Positions 37,206-46,774 of a DNA stretch of 64,000 nt are shown piece after piece (position 1 is the stretch's first letter; every line of letters begins with the position of its first letter). Under the pieces are notes generated by a model. The model was not told the DNA's origin. It ran no database searches and saw only the letters and a program-made list of their open reading frames with translations. A program made the position numbers and the translations under genes. The stretch is taken from the NCBI RefSeq assembly GCF_022012415.1, contig NZ_JAKLTR010000025.1, forward strand, positions 1-64,000, in the 5' to 3' direction. Origin of the DNA: Terrimonas ginsenosidimutans (GTDB lineage Bacteria; Bacteroidota; Bacteroidia; Chitinophagales; Chitinophagaceae).

Positions 37206-37332
37206 AAGAGCGCAAAGCTAAGAGGAAAAAGAGAAAAAGGAGGAGAAAGGCGGTAAAAGGACGTTAAGAAGTTCCGGTTTCTGCCGTTTTTTCCTTTTTT
37301 TCGCTTGTAACATTGACCTTAAATATCTGACA

Positions 37333-37836
37333 GTGAATAAAAAATGGATTCCATTGGCGATCGTAGTGGTTTTGGGGGTAGCGCTGTTTTTTGTAAGACG
37401 ATCGCAGGAGAAGGGTGAAACGACAACGGTAAAGAAGAATGAGCCGGCAAAAGTGGATCCGGCGCCGGGTAAAAGGGATGGGAGAAAGACGACAGATCCT
37501 GCGGGTGAGGTCGATAGAAACCGGGGATTTGACCGTCGTGTCTCGTATATCGAGTTCACAGAGCATGCAAAATGCCGGATGGAATGCCGGAAGATCACGC
37601 AGCGTGAGGTGGAAGAGATCATGCGTGACGGAAAGATCAATTACAAGAAATCAAATGCGCAGGGACGTCCCTGCCCGACATATGCACTGGAGGGAGTTAC
37701 CAGTGATGATCAGCGTGTGCGGATCGTGTTTGCACAGTGTGATCTTAAGACGAAAGTAGTGACCTGCATCGACCTGGACACCGACTGGGAATGCCATTGC
37801 CCCGGTGATGATGATAAATACAAAAACAAACGTTGA
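37333..37836 (+). CDS. Membrane-anchored DUF4258 protein
   Basis: A 167-aa protein starting at GTG 37333 (MNKKWIPLAIVVVLGVALFF), which is an N-terminal membrane anchor. A charged linker (about 22-65) follows. The C-terminal DUF4258 domain (about 70-150) has EFTEHAKCRMECRKITQREV, a G-rich turn, then RVRIVFAQCDLKTKVVTCI. DUF4258 is distantly related to RelE-like toxin folds, but no antitoxin is next to it. Several cysteines (ECHC at the end) could bind metal or form disulfides. Its stop TGA overlaps the ATG of the next gene by one base, so it is probably co-translated with plsC. Confidence 0.75.
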   Translation: MNKKWIPLAIVVVLGVALFFVRRSQEKGETTTVKKNEPAKVDPAPGKRDGRKTTDPAGEVDRNRGFDRRVSYIEFTEHAKCRMECRKITQREVEEIMRDGKINYKKSNAQGRPCPTYALEGVTSDDQRVRIVFAQCDLKTKVVTCIDLDTDWECHCPGDDDKYKNKR

Positions 37837-38582
37837 TGAGACCACTGGTTTGGCTTTATTCTCTTTATGCGATGGTGGTCTTTATCGTGATCATGCTATT
37901 GATCTTCCCGTTTGTGATCATCGCCAGTTTTTTTGGGAGGATCAAAGGAGGCAATGCGATCCTGTGGTTGTGCAGATGCTGGGCGGATCTGTGGTTCCCA
38001 TTGATCGGTATCTACCATAAGCGGATATATGAAGCACCGCACGACAAAACGACGCCATACATATTTGTCAGTAATCATATTTCCTACCTGGATTCTGCTG
38101 TGCTGGTAAAAGCATACCGGCAGCCATTGAGGCCGTTGGGAAAAGTTGAAATGTCAAAGATCCCTGTGTTTGGATTTATTTACAGGAATGCGATCGTGAC
38201 GGTTGACCGGAGCAGTGCTGCCAACCGGGCAAATAGTATAAGGGTACTTCGATCTATTCTGGGTAAAGGAATTTCTGTGTTGGTTTTCCCGGAAGGAACG
38301 TTCAATGACACCCATAAGCCGTTAAAGGACTTTTATGATGGGGCATTTCGACTGGCAATTGAGACCCAAACGCCCATAAAGCCGGTGCTTTTCCTCGATA
38401 CTTATGCACGGATGCCTTATACCGGCGTTTTTACTATGACGCCGGGAAAGAGCAGGATCGTTTATATGGAGGAAATTTCTGTGGCGGGATTGCAGACTGA
38501 AGACCTTCCGGCGTTGAAGCAGCAGGTTTATTCATTGATGGAGCAGAAGCTGATGGCGTATAAAGCAGATTGGATCAGGTGA
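37836..38582 (+). CDS. plsC: 1-acyl-sn-glycerol-3-phosphate acyltransferase (PlsC family)
   Basis: A 248-aa inner-membrane acyltransferase of phospholipid synthesis that makes phosphatidic acid from lysophosphatidic acid. Motif I is NHISYLD (NHx4D), a second block is GFIYRNAIVTVDR, and motif III is VFPEGTFN. Two N-terminal membrane helices (about 5-30 and 45-62). The ATG overlaps the upstream stop (TGATG), although an in-frame TTG lies one codon earlier. Specificity could also be for other lysophospholipids or ornithine lipids, which the sequence cannot settle. Confidence 0.85.
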   Translation: MRPLVWLYSLYAMVVFIVIMLLIFPFVIIASFFGRIKGGNAILWLCRCWADLWFPLIGIYHKRIYEAPHDKTTPYIFVSNHISYLDSAVLVKAYRQPLRPLGKVEMSKIPVFGFIYRNAIVTVDRSSAANRANSIRVLRSILGKGISVLVFPEGTFNDTHKPLKDFYDGAFRLAIETQTPIKPVLFLDTYARMPYTGVFTMTPGKSRIVYMEEISVAGLQTEDLPALKQQVYSLMEQKLMAYKADWIR

Positions 38583-38607
38583 AACTTTCAACTTGATGAG
38601 CGTATAA

Positions 38608-38713
38608 GGAACGCGGCGGACGCCACGATAAGCAACGGACGCGGCGAAATACAATACTTTTCCATGGGTGTTTTCGTTGCGTCCGTTGCGTATCGTGGCG
38701 TCCGCCGCGTTCC
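38608..38713. repeat. Near-perfect 35-bp inverted repeat after plsC
   Basis: The outer arms (38608-38630 with 38691-38713) match perfectly over 23 bp. The inner arms (38632-38642 with 38679-38689) match over 11 bp, separated from the outer ones by a single mismatch. The loop is about 36 nt. It is GC-rich with words GCGGCGGACGCC and GCAACGGACGC. It lies between co-directional plsC and priA, so it could end plsC transcripts or stabilise their 3' ends. Confidence 0.85.
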
Positions 38714-38786
38714 CTATACGCCAGACAGTATAAAAATATCCCGATTAAACAGCTAAATTTGCTGTTTGCTTCGGCACCATTGATAC

Positions 38787-41303
38787 ATGCAAGGACAATT
38801 CAGCCTGGAACATTTCAAAGCCCCCGAGGTGTCTTATTACGCAGACATCGTGATCCCTCTTGCCCTGCCCAGAACATATACATGGTCTGTGCCGCCGCAA
38901 ATGGAAGATCAGCTGAAGATCGGGATGCGGGTGGAAGTAAATCTCGGCAAGAATAAAAAATATGCGGGCGTTGTAAAACGCATTCATAAAGAAAAGCCGG
39001 AATGGGGTGATCCCAAAGAGATACTGAACATCCTGGATGGCACTCCCGTTGTATACGAGCAGCAATTACAGCTTTGGGAATGGATCTCTTCTTACTACAT
39101 GTGCAGCGAGGGAGAAGTGATGGCCGCCGCTCTTCCCGCACACTTCAAACTTTCCAGTGAAACCATTCTCGTCTATAATGAAGAATATGGAGATGATTTC
39201 ACGGCACTCGATACAGACGAATTTATTGTTAGCGAAGCCCTGCTGATCCGGAAAGAGTTAAAGCTGAATGAAGTTCAGCAATTACTGGATTCCTCGCATG
39301 TTTATCCGGTGATCAATCGCCTGATCCAAAAGAATGTTTGTTTTGTATGGGAGGCATTGAAAGAAGCATATACTGCCAAGAAAGAGACTTATGTTGTATT
39401 GAATCCTCAATATGACAATGAAGAAGAGCTTGCACAGTTGCTGAATGATGACCGGCGTTTGCAACGGGCCGAAAAGCAGATGGAATTATTACTTTCTTAC
39501 CTGCATTTGATACGCACTACCGGTGAGGTCACAAAGGCAGAGCTGCTGAAAAAATCAAATGCTACCGATGCCCAGTTAAAAGGGTTGGTAGAGAAAAAAA
39601 TACTGTGGCTGGAGAAACGTGTGGTAGACCGGTTGCCGATACTGGCGAAGGATATTAAGATCGATTTTGAGCTTACTCCCGCGCAGCAAAAGGCGTACGA
39701 AGAAGTGAAAGAATCGTTTGAACAAAAGCCAGTCTGTCTGTTGCATGGCATTACTTCGAGCGGAAAAACACAGATCTATATCAAACTGATCGAAGAGTAT
39801 GTACGCAAAGGGAAGCAGGTGTTGTATATGCTGCCGGAGATTGCGCTTACTTCACAGATCATACGGCGGCTGCAGAAGCATTTTGGTGGCTATATCGGCA
39901 TTTATCATTCAAAGTTCTCACAAAATGAACGCGTGGAGATCTGGAACAGGATCAAGAGTGGTGAAATGAAAGTGGTGCTTGGTGCGCGTTCTGCCATTTT
40001 TCTTCCTTACCCGGATCTTGGCATGGTGATCTGCGATGAAGAGCATGATACGTCTTACAAGCAACAGGATCCTGCCCCGCGCTATAATGGCCGTGATTCA
40101 GCTGTCTATCTTGCTTCGTTATTCCCGCAGGGGGATGAAAAAAAAGGCGCGCGTGTTTTACTGGGCAGTGCGACCCCGTCACTGGAAACTTATTATAATG
40201 CAGTAAGTGGCAAATACGGACTCGCTGAATTGATGCAGCGGTTCGGTGATGTACAATTGCCGCCGATACACCTGGTCGACACAAAAACGATCATGCAGAA
40301 AGATCGTTCGAAGATCATGTTATCACCTCAATTGGTGAAAGCAATACAGGAAGTGCTGGACAGGCAGCAGCAGGTGATCCTTTTCCAGAACCGGCGCGGT
40401 TATACTCCATACCAGGTTTGTCGTGTTTGCAGCTGGATCCCGCAATGTAAATACTGCGATGTATCACTGACATTTCATAAGCTCTCCAATAAACTGGTTT
40501 GTCATTATTGCGGTACGAATTATCCTCCATTGCATACCTGTGCAGCTTGTGGAAGCCATGAGTTTGTGCAGCGGAATTTCGGAACGGAAAAGATCGAAGA
40601 GATCCTGCAGGAAACATTTCCCAAACACCGCATAGCGAGAATGGATATAGATACTGTTCGTGGTAAAAATGCACATGATGTGCTGATCCAGCAATTTGAA
40701 CAAAGACGTATAGATGTTCTGGTAGGAACGCAGATGGTGGTAAAGGGATTGGATTTTGAGAATGTGGATCTTGTGGGCATACTTGATGCTGATGGACTTC
40801 TGCATTTTGCAGACTTCCGTGTGAATGAGCGTGCTTTTCAACTGATGGAGCAGGTGAGTGGTCGCGCCGGAAGAAGGCAATCAACAAGCAGTGTTCTGAT
40901 CCAGACATCACAGCCTGGTCATCCTGTGCTGGCTTATGTAAAGCAGCATAACTATAAAAAGATGTTTGAAGATGAGCTGGTAAAAAGAAGGCATTTCTTT
41001 TATCCGCCATTCTCCCGGATCATTCAATTGACATTCCGGCATAAGATAAAAGGGATCCTGGATGCGGCTGCGCACCAGTTTGCCAATGCCCTGAAGGGGC
41101 GATACAATGATTTTCTTGTTGGGCCTGCAGAGCCTGTAGTGGGAAGAGTACGGAATCAATTCCTGATGGAGTTGCTCATCAAATTGCCGAAGGATAATCA
41201 GACCATTCTGAATTGTAAGCGGGATATAATGGAGCAGGTGGCGGTGCTACACCAGGATAGCAGGTTCAGGAGTGTGATCGTGGTGCCGGATGTGGATAAT
41301 TAG
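38787..41303 (+). CDS. priA: Primosomal helicase PriA
   Basis: An 838-aa 3'-to-5' helicase that restarts stalled replication forks. The N-terminal 3' binding domain (from VSYYADIVIPLALPRTYTW) is followed by a winged-helix region. The DEAD-type core has Walker A GITSSGKT and Walker B CDEEHD. A zinc-binding insert holds eight cysteines in CRVC, CKYC, CHYC and CAAC pairs. Helicase motifs follow in GTQMVVKGLDF and EQVSGRAGRR, then the C-terminal domain. Length fits Bacteroidota PriA. It stands alone with hairpins on both sides. Confidence 0.95.
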   Translation: MQGQFSLEHFKAPEVSYYADIVIPLALPRTYTWSVPPQMEDQLKIGMRVEVNLGKNKKYAGVVKRIHKEKPEWGDPKEILNILDGTPVVYEQQLQLWEWISSYYMCSEGEVMAAALPAHFKLSSETILVYNEEYGDDFTALDTDEFIVSEALLIRKELKLNEVQQLLDSSHVYPVINRLIQKNVCFVWEALKEAYTAKKETYVVLNPQYDNEEELAQLLNDDRRLQRAEKQMELLLSYLHLIRTTGEVTKAELLKKSNATDAQLKGLVEKKILWLEKRVVDRLPILAKDIKIDFELTPAQQKAYEEVKESFEQKPVCLLHGITSSGKTQIYIKLIEEYVRKGKQVLYMLPEIALTSQIIRRLQKHFGGYIGIYHSKFSQNERVEIWNRIKSGEMKVVLGARSAIFLPYPDLGMVICDEEHDTSYKQQDPAPRYNGRDSAVYLASLFPQGDEKKGARVLLGSATPSLETYYNAVSGKYGLAELMQRFGDVQLPPIHLVDTKTIMQKDRSKIMLSPQLVKAIQEVLDRQQQVILFQNRRGYTPYQVCRVCSWIPQCKYCDVSLTFHKLSNKLVCHYCGTNYPPLHTCAACGSHEFVQRNFGTEKIEEILQETFPKHRIARMDIDTVRGKNAHDVLIQQFEQRRIDVLVGTQMVVKGLDFENVDLVGILDADGLLHFADFRVNERAFQLMEQVSGRAGRRQSTSSVLIQTSQPGHPVLAYVKQHNYKKMFEDELVKRRHFFYPPFSRIIQLTFRHKIKGILDAAAHQFANALKGRYNDFLVGPAEPVVGRVRNQFLMELLIKLPKDNQTILNCKRDIMEQVAVLHQDSRFRSVIVVPDVDN

Positions 41304-41322
41304 AATAGATCGGACTGCGTAG

Positions 41323-41414
41323 GAGTATCGCAAAGGCCGCGAGGTAAACGCAAAGAGCGCAAAGTTTTTATACTCTGCGCTCTTTGCGTTTATTTAGCAT
41401 CCTTTGCGATACTC
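41323..41414. terminator. Nested CGCAAAG-word hairpin between convergent genes
   Basis: The outer arms GAGTATCGCAAAGG (41323-41336) and CCTTTGCGATACTC (41401-41414) are perfect over 14 bp. The inner arms AAACGCAAAGAGCGC (41346-41360) and GCGCTCTTTGCGTTT (41377-41391) are perfect over 15 bp. It lies between priA and the convergent oxidoreductase gene, so a bidirectional terminator is likely. Confidence 0.8.
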
Positions 41415-41436
41415 TTACGATAATCAACTATCAGGG

Positions 41437-42105
41437 TTAACCTGCCAGTTCCATGATCCCCTCATACGTATACCTGAATGTTCCACTTTTTTCTTTTTTC
41501 ACCACTGCAATCATCGCCTTTGCCACATCAAGTCCTTGTATGGCCCTGAACTTTTTTGCATTTCCAACAAAAAGTAATGAGATCACTCTCATAATCGGTG
41601 TAATGATCCGTTCGGCCAGCCGGAATTCCTTCCGCTTTCCAACCAATTGTGAGGGCTGCATGAGGTGTAGGGCCGGCAGGTCCACCGCTATCAGCCCATC
41701 TTCTGTTTCTCCTTTGAGCTTCAGGTAAAAATTTCTGCTGTGGCTGTCTGCGCCTACGGATGAAACAACAGCCATTTTCTGTACTTCGGCTTCCTTTCCA
41801 AAACGCGCGGCATTCACCGGGATATCGAAATCAATTTCGCGATAAAGTTTCCTGTCTCCCCGAACATTTTTCTGTGTGGTTCCTATGGCAGAGAGAATAA
41901 TATCTACTTCTTCCAGTGCGAGTTTAAATGATTCAGCATCTTTGAAATCGACCAGCTTTATCTCCAGTTTGGGATGCTGCAGCGTAAAAGGTTTCCTCAC
42001 CAGTATTCTCACGCGCTCAAAATACGGATCACTCAATGTCAGCTCAAGCAGGTGCTGACCGATCATGCCGGTAGCTCCCAGAATAGCAACGGTTTTTCCA
42101 CTCAT
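41437..42105 (-). CDS. NAD(P)-binding Rossmann-fold protein (HTATIP2/NmrA-like)
   Basis: The start at 42105 (MSGKTVAILGATGMIG) gives about 222 aa; a longer start would overlap the divergent murB promoter. The dinucleotide-binding motif GATGMIGQHL opens the protein. Later blocks are VDIILSAIGTTQKN, MAVVSSVGADSHSRNFYLKLKGETE (a Y-x3-K type site in FYLKLKGE), and LHLMQPSQLVGKRKE. The pattern matches atypical short-chain dehydrogenases of the HTATIP2/CC3 kind. Substrate unknown. It is divergent from murB with only 26 bp between start codons, so their promoters overlap. Confidence 0.8.
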   Translation of the reverse strand: MSGKTVAILGATGMIGQHLLELTLSDPYFERVRILVRKPFTLQHPKLEIKLVDFKDAESFKLALEEVDIILSAIGTTQKNVRGDRKLYREIDFDIPVNAARFGKEAEVQKMAVVSSVGADSHSRNFYLKLKGETEDGLIAVDLPALHLMQPSQLVGKRKEFRLAERIITPIMRVISLLFVGNAKKFRAIQGLDVAKAMIAVVKKEKSGTFRYTYEGIMELAG

Positions 42106-42131
42106 AATTTTGCTGTATAATTGCTGATAAT

Positions 42132-43142
42132 ATGCAAGTTCAGGAAAATTTCTCTTTAAAAAGATATAACACTTTTGGCATTGACGCAAAAGCGCATCGT
42201 TTTGCCGCATTTCACGCAGGAGATGAGCTGGCGCAATTACTCGAGCTGACCGGCGGTATTCCGTTCATGATCCTTGGCGGGGGCAGCAATATCCTGCTCA
42301 CGAAAGATATACCCGGCTGGGTTTTGAAGAATGAGATCGCTGGTATTGAAAAGGTAAAAGAAGATGATGAGTTTGTTTACGTTAAGGCAGGGGCAGGAGA
42401 GAACTGGCACCGGTTTGTGATGCATTGTATTGAACACAACTGGGGAGGAGTAGAGAATCTTTCATTGATACCAGGTTGTGTGGGGGCATCTCCCATGCAG
42501 AATATTGGTGCCTATGGCGTGGAGATAAAAGATGTTTTTCATGAGTTGCAGGCGTTTCATGTAAAAGATCATTCTATTCACACCTTTGATCTTGCAGCTT
42601 GTGAATTCGGTTACCGGGAAAGCGTTTTTAAGCGAAAGCTTAAAGGGCAGTTTGTGATACTATCTGTTACCTACCGGCTAAGGAAGCATCCTGTATTGAA
42701 TACAAGTTATGGAGCGATCAATGAAGAGTTGGCGAAGATGGGTGTGAAGGAACTCAGCATCCGGGCAATCTCTGAGGCCGTGATCAGCATCCGTTCTTCC
42801 AAGTTACCAGACCCTGCGGAGATCGGTAATGCCGGCAGTTTTTTTAAGAATCCTTCTGTAACAAAGGAGCAGTATGATGAACTCAAACTTGCTTATTCAT
42901 CGATCGTTGGCTATCCGAATGCTGATGGATCTGTGAAACTAGCAGCTGGCTGGTTGATAGAACAGGCAGGGTGGAAGGGGTACCGAAAAGGAGATGCCGG
43001 CGTTCATGCAAAACAAGCACTTGTTCTTGTCAATTACGGAAATGCAAAGGGAGAAGAGGTTTACGAACTGAGTGGAGAGGTACTTGCCAGCGTTAAAGAG
43101 AAATTCGGTGTCATACTCGAACGTGAAGTGAACCTTATATAG
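42132..43142 (+). CDS. murB: UDP-N-acetylenolpyruvoylglucosamine reductase
   Basis: A 336-aa FAD enzyme that makes UDP-N-acetylmuramate for peptidoglycan. The FAD-binding motif is ILGGGSNILL. The substrate region is IPGCVGASPMQNIGAYGVE and FGYRESVFK. The catalytic serine lies in GNAGSFFKNP and the late glutamate in the C-terminal domain. The form (long, with YRESVFK loop) is type I, as in E. coli. ATG 42132 is close to the divergent oxidoreductase start. A strong hairpin terminator follows. Confidence 0.95.
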   Translation: MQVQENFSLKRYNTFGIDAKAHRFAAFHAGDELAQLLELTGGIPFMILGGGSNILLTKDIPGWVLKNEIAGIEKVKEDDEFVYVKAGAGENWHRFVMHCIEHNWGGVENLSLIPGCVGASPMQNIGAYGVEIKDVFHELQAFHVKDHSIHTFDLAACEFGYRESVFKRKLKGQFVILSVTYRLRKHPVLNTSYGAINEELAKMGVKELSIRAISEAVISIRSSKLPDPAEIGNAGSFFKNPSVTKEQYDELKLAYSSIVGYPNADGSVKLAAGWLIEQAGWKGYRKGDAGVHAKQALVLVNYGNAKGEEVYELSGEVLASVKEKFGVILEREVNLI

Positions 43143-43230
43143 TGGTTGAATGGCGTAAGAGTATCGCGGAGAGCGCCAAGGAGTCGCAGAGAGCGCAAAG
43201 ATACTTAACGCTTTTTTTACGCGCGGGGCG

Positions 43231-43277
43231 TTAAAAAGAAAAGGCATTACTAATGAAGTAATGCCTTTTCTTTTTAA
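43231..43277. terminator. Perfect 20-bp bidirectional terminator
   Basis: Arms 43231-43250 and 43258-43277 pair perfectly over 20 bp around a 7-nt loop (TAATGAA). The inner part AAAGGCATTAC is moderately GC-rich and the ends give A- and U-tracts on both strands (CTTTTCTTTTT). It lies between murB and the convergent AAA+ gene. Word-type sequences flank it on both sides (GCGTAAGAGTATCGCGGAG at about 43153, and GCTCATTCGCG twice at about 43290-43321). Confidence 0.9.
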
Positions 43278-43322
43278 GACGCTATTCGTGCTCATTCGCG
43301 GCCATTCGTGCTCATTCGCGTT

Positions 43323-44852
43323 TTAAGCTTCCTCGTCAAATTCCTCTTCATCAAATTCTTTTCCTCCCAGGTTCATCATACTGCCGATGAGGTCTTTGAA
43401 TTCGATCTTGCTTTCGAAGACTTTTTTGCTGATCAGTGAATAGGATGCGAGACCATGCAGGACGAACTCCATTAATAAAGCGGCCTGGGATTCGTTTGCC
43501 TGTGCAAAGTATTTTTTTACCAGTGCATGTAATCCGTCCACCTGGTAGAGGGAGATGATCTTTTCTTTGTCTTTGGTATTAAAGGACAGGTTGATGTGAT
43601 TGCCTTTATCGAACCATGCGGTGATTGCCTTATATGGATTTTCCGCTTCGCGTTCCTGCTGGGATGGTTTGCCGGATGATCTTCTTTTCTTTAATGAATC
43701 AGGGTTGGGGAAGTATTGTACGAACAGGGTGCGAATGGCTTTATCTACGAGGTTTGTGGCCACCTGGTATGGTCCTTCCTGTTCGCCTTCGTAAACGAGT
43801 TCCACTTTACCGGTGATAGAGGGAATAATGCCGGCGAGGTCTGCGATCCAGACCTGTGTCTGGTTCTCGCCATTGATCAACGCTCTTCTTTCGGCGGAGC
43901 TGATCGCATTTTCAAAAGCAGAGATCGTTAAGCGGGCGCTCACGCCACTTTTCTTGTCCACGAATTCGCTTGATCTTGCTTCGAATGCGATCTGTTCGAT
44001 CAGTCGTTTTACAAGATCACTGATACCTACGCGGTCTTTTTGTTCTTCTTCTATATCTGCTTCCTGCTCAGTGATCTCCAATGCGTGTTCAAGAGATTTC
44101 GGATAGTGCGTCAGGATCTGGCTTTGGATCCGGTCTTTTAGTGGGGTAACGATCGAACCACGGTTTGTATAATCTTCCGGGTTTGCGGTGAATACGAACA
44201 GGATGTCCAGTGGTAAACGAAGTTTGAACCCGCGGATCTGGACATCGCCTTCTTCCAGTATATTGAACAGTGCTACCTGGATCCTTGCCTGCAGATCGGG
44301 AAGTTCATTGATCACAAAAATGCAGCGGTTACTTCGCGGAATGATGCCGTAATGGATCACGCGGTCGTCTGCAAAGCTGAGTTTGAGATTAGCTGCTTTG
44401 ATGGGGTCTACATCGCCGATCAGATCTGCCACGCTTACGTCCGGGGTAGCGAGTTTTTCGCCATAGCGTTGCGAACGGTGAAGCCATTGGATAGGGGTGG
44501 CATCGCCTTTTTCTGCAATGAGATCGCGTGCAAATTGTGTGATCGGGTTCAGCGGGTCATCATTGATATCGCTGCCTGCTATTACGGGGATGTATTCATC
44601 CAGCAGGTTGATCATCTGGCGCGCCATTCTTGTTTTGGCCTGGCCCCGAAGGCCAAGGAAAAGAATATTGTGTTTGCTGAGAAGCGCTCTTTCCACGTCG
44701 GGGATCACGGTGTCTTCATAGCCGACAATACCGGGAAAGGAATTCTCCTTTGTTTGTAAACTGTTGATGAGGTTTTGACGGATCTCTTCTTTGATGGATC
44801 TTTCTTTGTATCCACTTTTCTTTAGCTCACCGAGTGTTTTGATGTTGTTCAT
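43323..44852 (-). CDS. MoxR/ChlI-type AAA+ ATPase
   Basis: A 509-aa AAA+ ATPase from ATG 44852 (a GTG lies two codons earlier). Walker A is GLRGQAKT. The Walker B region reads CIFVINELPDL, with N where the family normally has D. The helix 2 insert and pre-sensor 1 region are like magnesium chelatase subunit I (DVQIRGFKLRLPLDILFVFTANPEDYTNRG). A C-terminal helical domain ends in an acidic tail (FDEEEFDEEA). It sits downstream of a VWA-domain gene on the same strand; MoxR AAA+/VWA pairs act as chaperone-like machines that mature or remodel complexes. The client is unknown. Confidence 0.85.
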   Translation of the reverse strand: MNNIKTLGELKKSGYKERSIKEEIRQNLINSLQTKENSFPGIVGYEDTVIPDVERALLSKHNILFLGLRGQAKTRMARQMINLLDEYIPVIAGSDINDDPLNPITQFARDLIAEKGDATPIQWLHRSQRYGEKLATPDVSVADLIGDVDPIKAANLKLSFADDRVIHYGIIPRSNRCIFVINELPDLQARIQVALFNILEEGDVQIRGFKLRLPLDILFVFTANPEDYTNRGSIVTPLKDRIQSQILTHYPKSLEHALEITEQEADIEEEQKDRVGISDLVKRLIEQIAFEARSSEFVDKKSGVSARLTISAFENAISSAERRALINGENQTQVWIADLAGIIPSITGKVELVYEGEQEGPYQVATNLVDKAIRTLFVQYFPNPDSLKKRRSSGKPSQQEREAENPYKAITAWFDKGNHINLSFNTKDKEKIISLYQVDGLHALVKKYFAQANESQAALLMEFVLHGLASYSLISKKVFESKIEFKDLIGSMMNLGGKEFDEEEFDEEA

Positions 44853-45092
44853 ATTCACGAAAATTATTAAAACTATGCTTGTGAAAAGCCGTTGCTTTCT
44901 CTTGTAAAATTTGTTGCATGTCTACGGGTCAAAGTTTGTTTTCCCGCAGATCGGTGAGTGCTACCGGACGCTTATCTGCGCATCCAAAAGAAGGCTGATT
45001 CATTATTATAAAATGACCGTTCTTTAAGTAGCCAGACCATCTGCGAAATATGCGGGAGCCCGGACATCCCGCTTTCAGAACTCTTCTGATGA

Positions 45093-46190
45093 TCAGAAAA
45101 CAGTTTTCCGTTTTCCATTTTCGAAGTCCCGGAAGATAAATGCTCCCAGTCTGTCCAATGACGCGAAGAACGCTTTACCGTTATTCGTTTCTGTAAATTC
45201 CTGTACGAATTTCTGCAGATAAGGATCTGTTGCGATCATGAATGTGGTGATCGGCACTTTCAGTTTCTTGCATTGAGCTGCGAGGTTCATGCAGCGGTTG
45301 ACCACCTTCCTGTCGAGCCCAAAGCTATTCTTATAGTAACGTTTCCCGATCTTCAGACAGGTGGGTTTTCCGTCTGTGATCATAAAGATCTGTTTGTTTG
45401 GATTCTTTCTGCGGCGAAGTATATCCATGGCCAGTTCAAGTCCGGCAACAGTGTTGGTATGATAAGGTCCTACCTGGAGGTAGGGCAGGTCTTTTACTTC
45501 AATAGGCCAGGCATCATTGCCGAATACCACAATATCCAGTGTGTCTTTCGGATATTTTGTTTGTATGAGTTCACTCAAAGCCATAGCCACCTTTTTGGCG
45601 GGTGTGATGCGGTCTTCCCCGTAAAGGATCATTGAGTGGGAAATATCGATCATCAGCACAGTAGATGTCTGCGCTTTGAAATCTGTTTCGCGGATGCTGA
45701 GATCATCTTCCTGCATGCTGAAGCTGTCGATGCCATGGTTGATCTGTGCATTGCGGATGGATTCGGTGAAGTCGATCTGTTCGAGCATATCACCGAACCG
45801 GAACTGTCTTGTTTCGGGGTTCAGTTCATCACCCTGACCGGGTTTAAAGCTGTGGTGATCGCCTTTGCGTGTTTTCTTTAGCTTACCGAAGATCTCTTCC
45901 AGGCTTTTTTTCCGGATGCCCTGCTCTGTTTTCGGGGTGATCTTTATATCGCCTTTCTGGTTATCATCGGTGATGTAGCCTTTTTCTTTCAATTCATCGA
46001 TGAAATCGCCCATGCCATATTCATCGTTTGTGAGCTCATATTGATTATTCAGCTCATTCAGCCATTGCATGGCTTCGCCGGCATCTCCGCTGGTGTAGGT
46101 GAGCAGCTGCGTAAAAAGGTCAAGCAACTGGTCGAAACGGCTTTTGCCGTCTTCATTCGGGTTAAAACGGGAAAAATGGAATCCTCTCAC
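45093..46190 (-). CDS. VWA-domain protein, partner of the AAA+ ATPase
   Basis: A 365-aa soluble protein starting at GTG 46190 (no in-frame ATG upstream before a stop). The N-terminal half is helical and charged (about 1-160). Residues about 170-350 form a von Willebrand factor A domain with the MIDAS motif MIDISHSM (DxSxS), then NTVAGLELAM and MITDGKPT supplying the other metal ligands. This kind is paired with MoxR or ChlI-like ATPases, and the ATPase gene lies 240 bp downstream on the same strand. No signal peptide or membrane helix, so the complex is cytosolic. Confidence 0.88.
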   Translation of the reverse strand: MRGFHFSRFNPNEDGKSRFDQLLDLFTQLLTYTSGDAGEAMQWLNELNNQYELTNDEYGMGDFIDELKEKGYITDDNQKGDIKITPKTEQGIRKKSLEEIFGKLKKTRKGDHHSFKPGQGDELNPETRQFRFGDMLEQIDFTESIRNAQINHGIDSFSMQEDDLSIRETDFKAQTSTVLMIDISHSMILYGEDRITPAKKVAMALSELIQTKYPKDTLDIVVFGNDAWPIEVKDLPYLQVGPYHTNTVAGLELAMDILRRRKNPNKQIFMITDGKPTCLKIGKRYYKNSFGLDRKVVNRCMNLAAQCKKLKVPITTFMIATDPYLQKFVQEFTETNNGKAFFASLDRLGAFIFRDFENGKRKTVF

Positions 46191-46774
46191 AAAATCGGGT
46201 TTAGGGCAATTTACGTAAAAATGGACTTACATAGATAGAACAGATAATGCCTGGATATGTTCATTTCGGGTTGGGCAGATCTTACAGGTGGGTGCGATGC
46301 GGGGGGCCTGGATCAAGCGTAAAAGTTGTGGGATGGTTGTTTAAATGTTTAATGGTTTAAAAGTTTAAAGTTTTGCTTTTGCTTCGGTCCCTCGCCTGAT
46401 GTAATCAGGCTTGCCGGTATGCTGCAAACGGGTTATTATCACTTGTCCACTTACAAGTTTTTAAGCGATAGCTGTCTGATCGGGCACAAAAAACGTGAGC
46501 AGGCGTTGAAGCGATATATGCTACTTAGATACGACATTCTGGCACGCGAAGCCAGCTGATGTGTTGACTGATGATAATCATTCAGGGTCAAATTCCACGT
46601 GTTTTTGAAATGGTTGTTAGTCGTCGTTAGTTCGTCTCTTGGTCGTCCTTTGGCCGTCCAAAGTTTGACGGGATCTTAGGCAGTGAAAAATGGTGACAAG
46701 CTGACACGCTGAGGGCGATAAATCTTTTGAGCGACTGGCGCAGGTTCCCTCCTCCAGCGATTTAATTCCAATGT

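Noticed and set aside
37333-37836. DUF4258 gene as a toxin of a toxin-antitoxin pair
   Set aside because: It has a membrane anchor and no antitoxin neighbour; its overlap is with plsC, a lipid enzyme.
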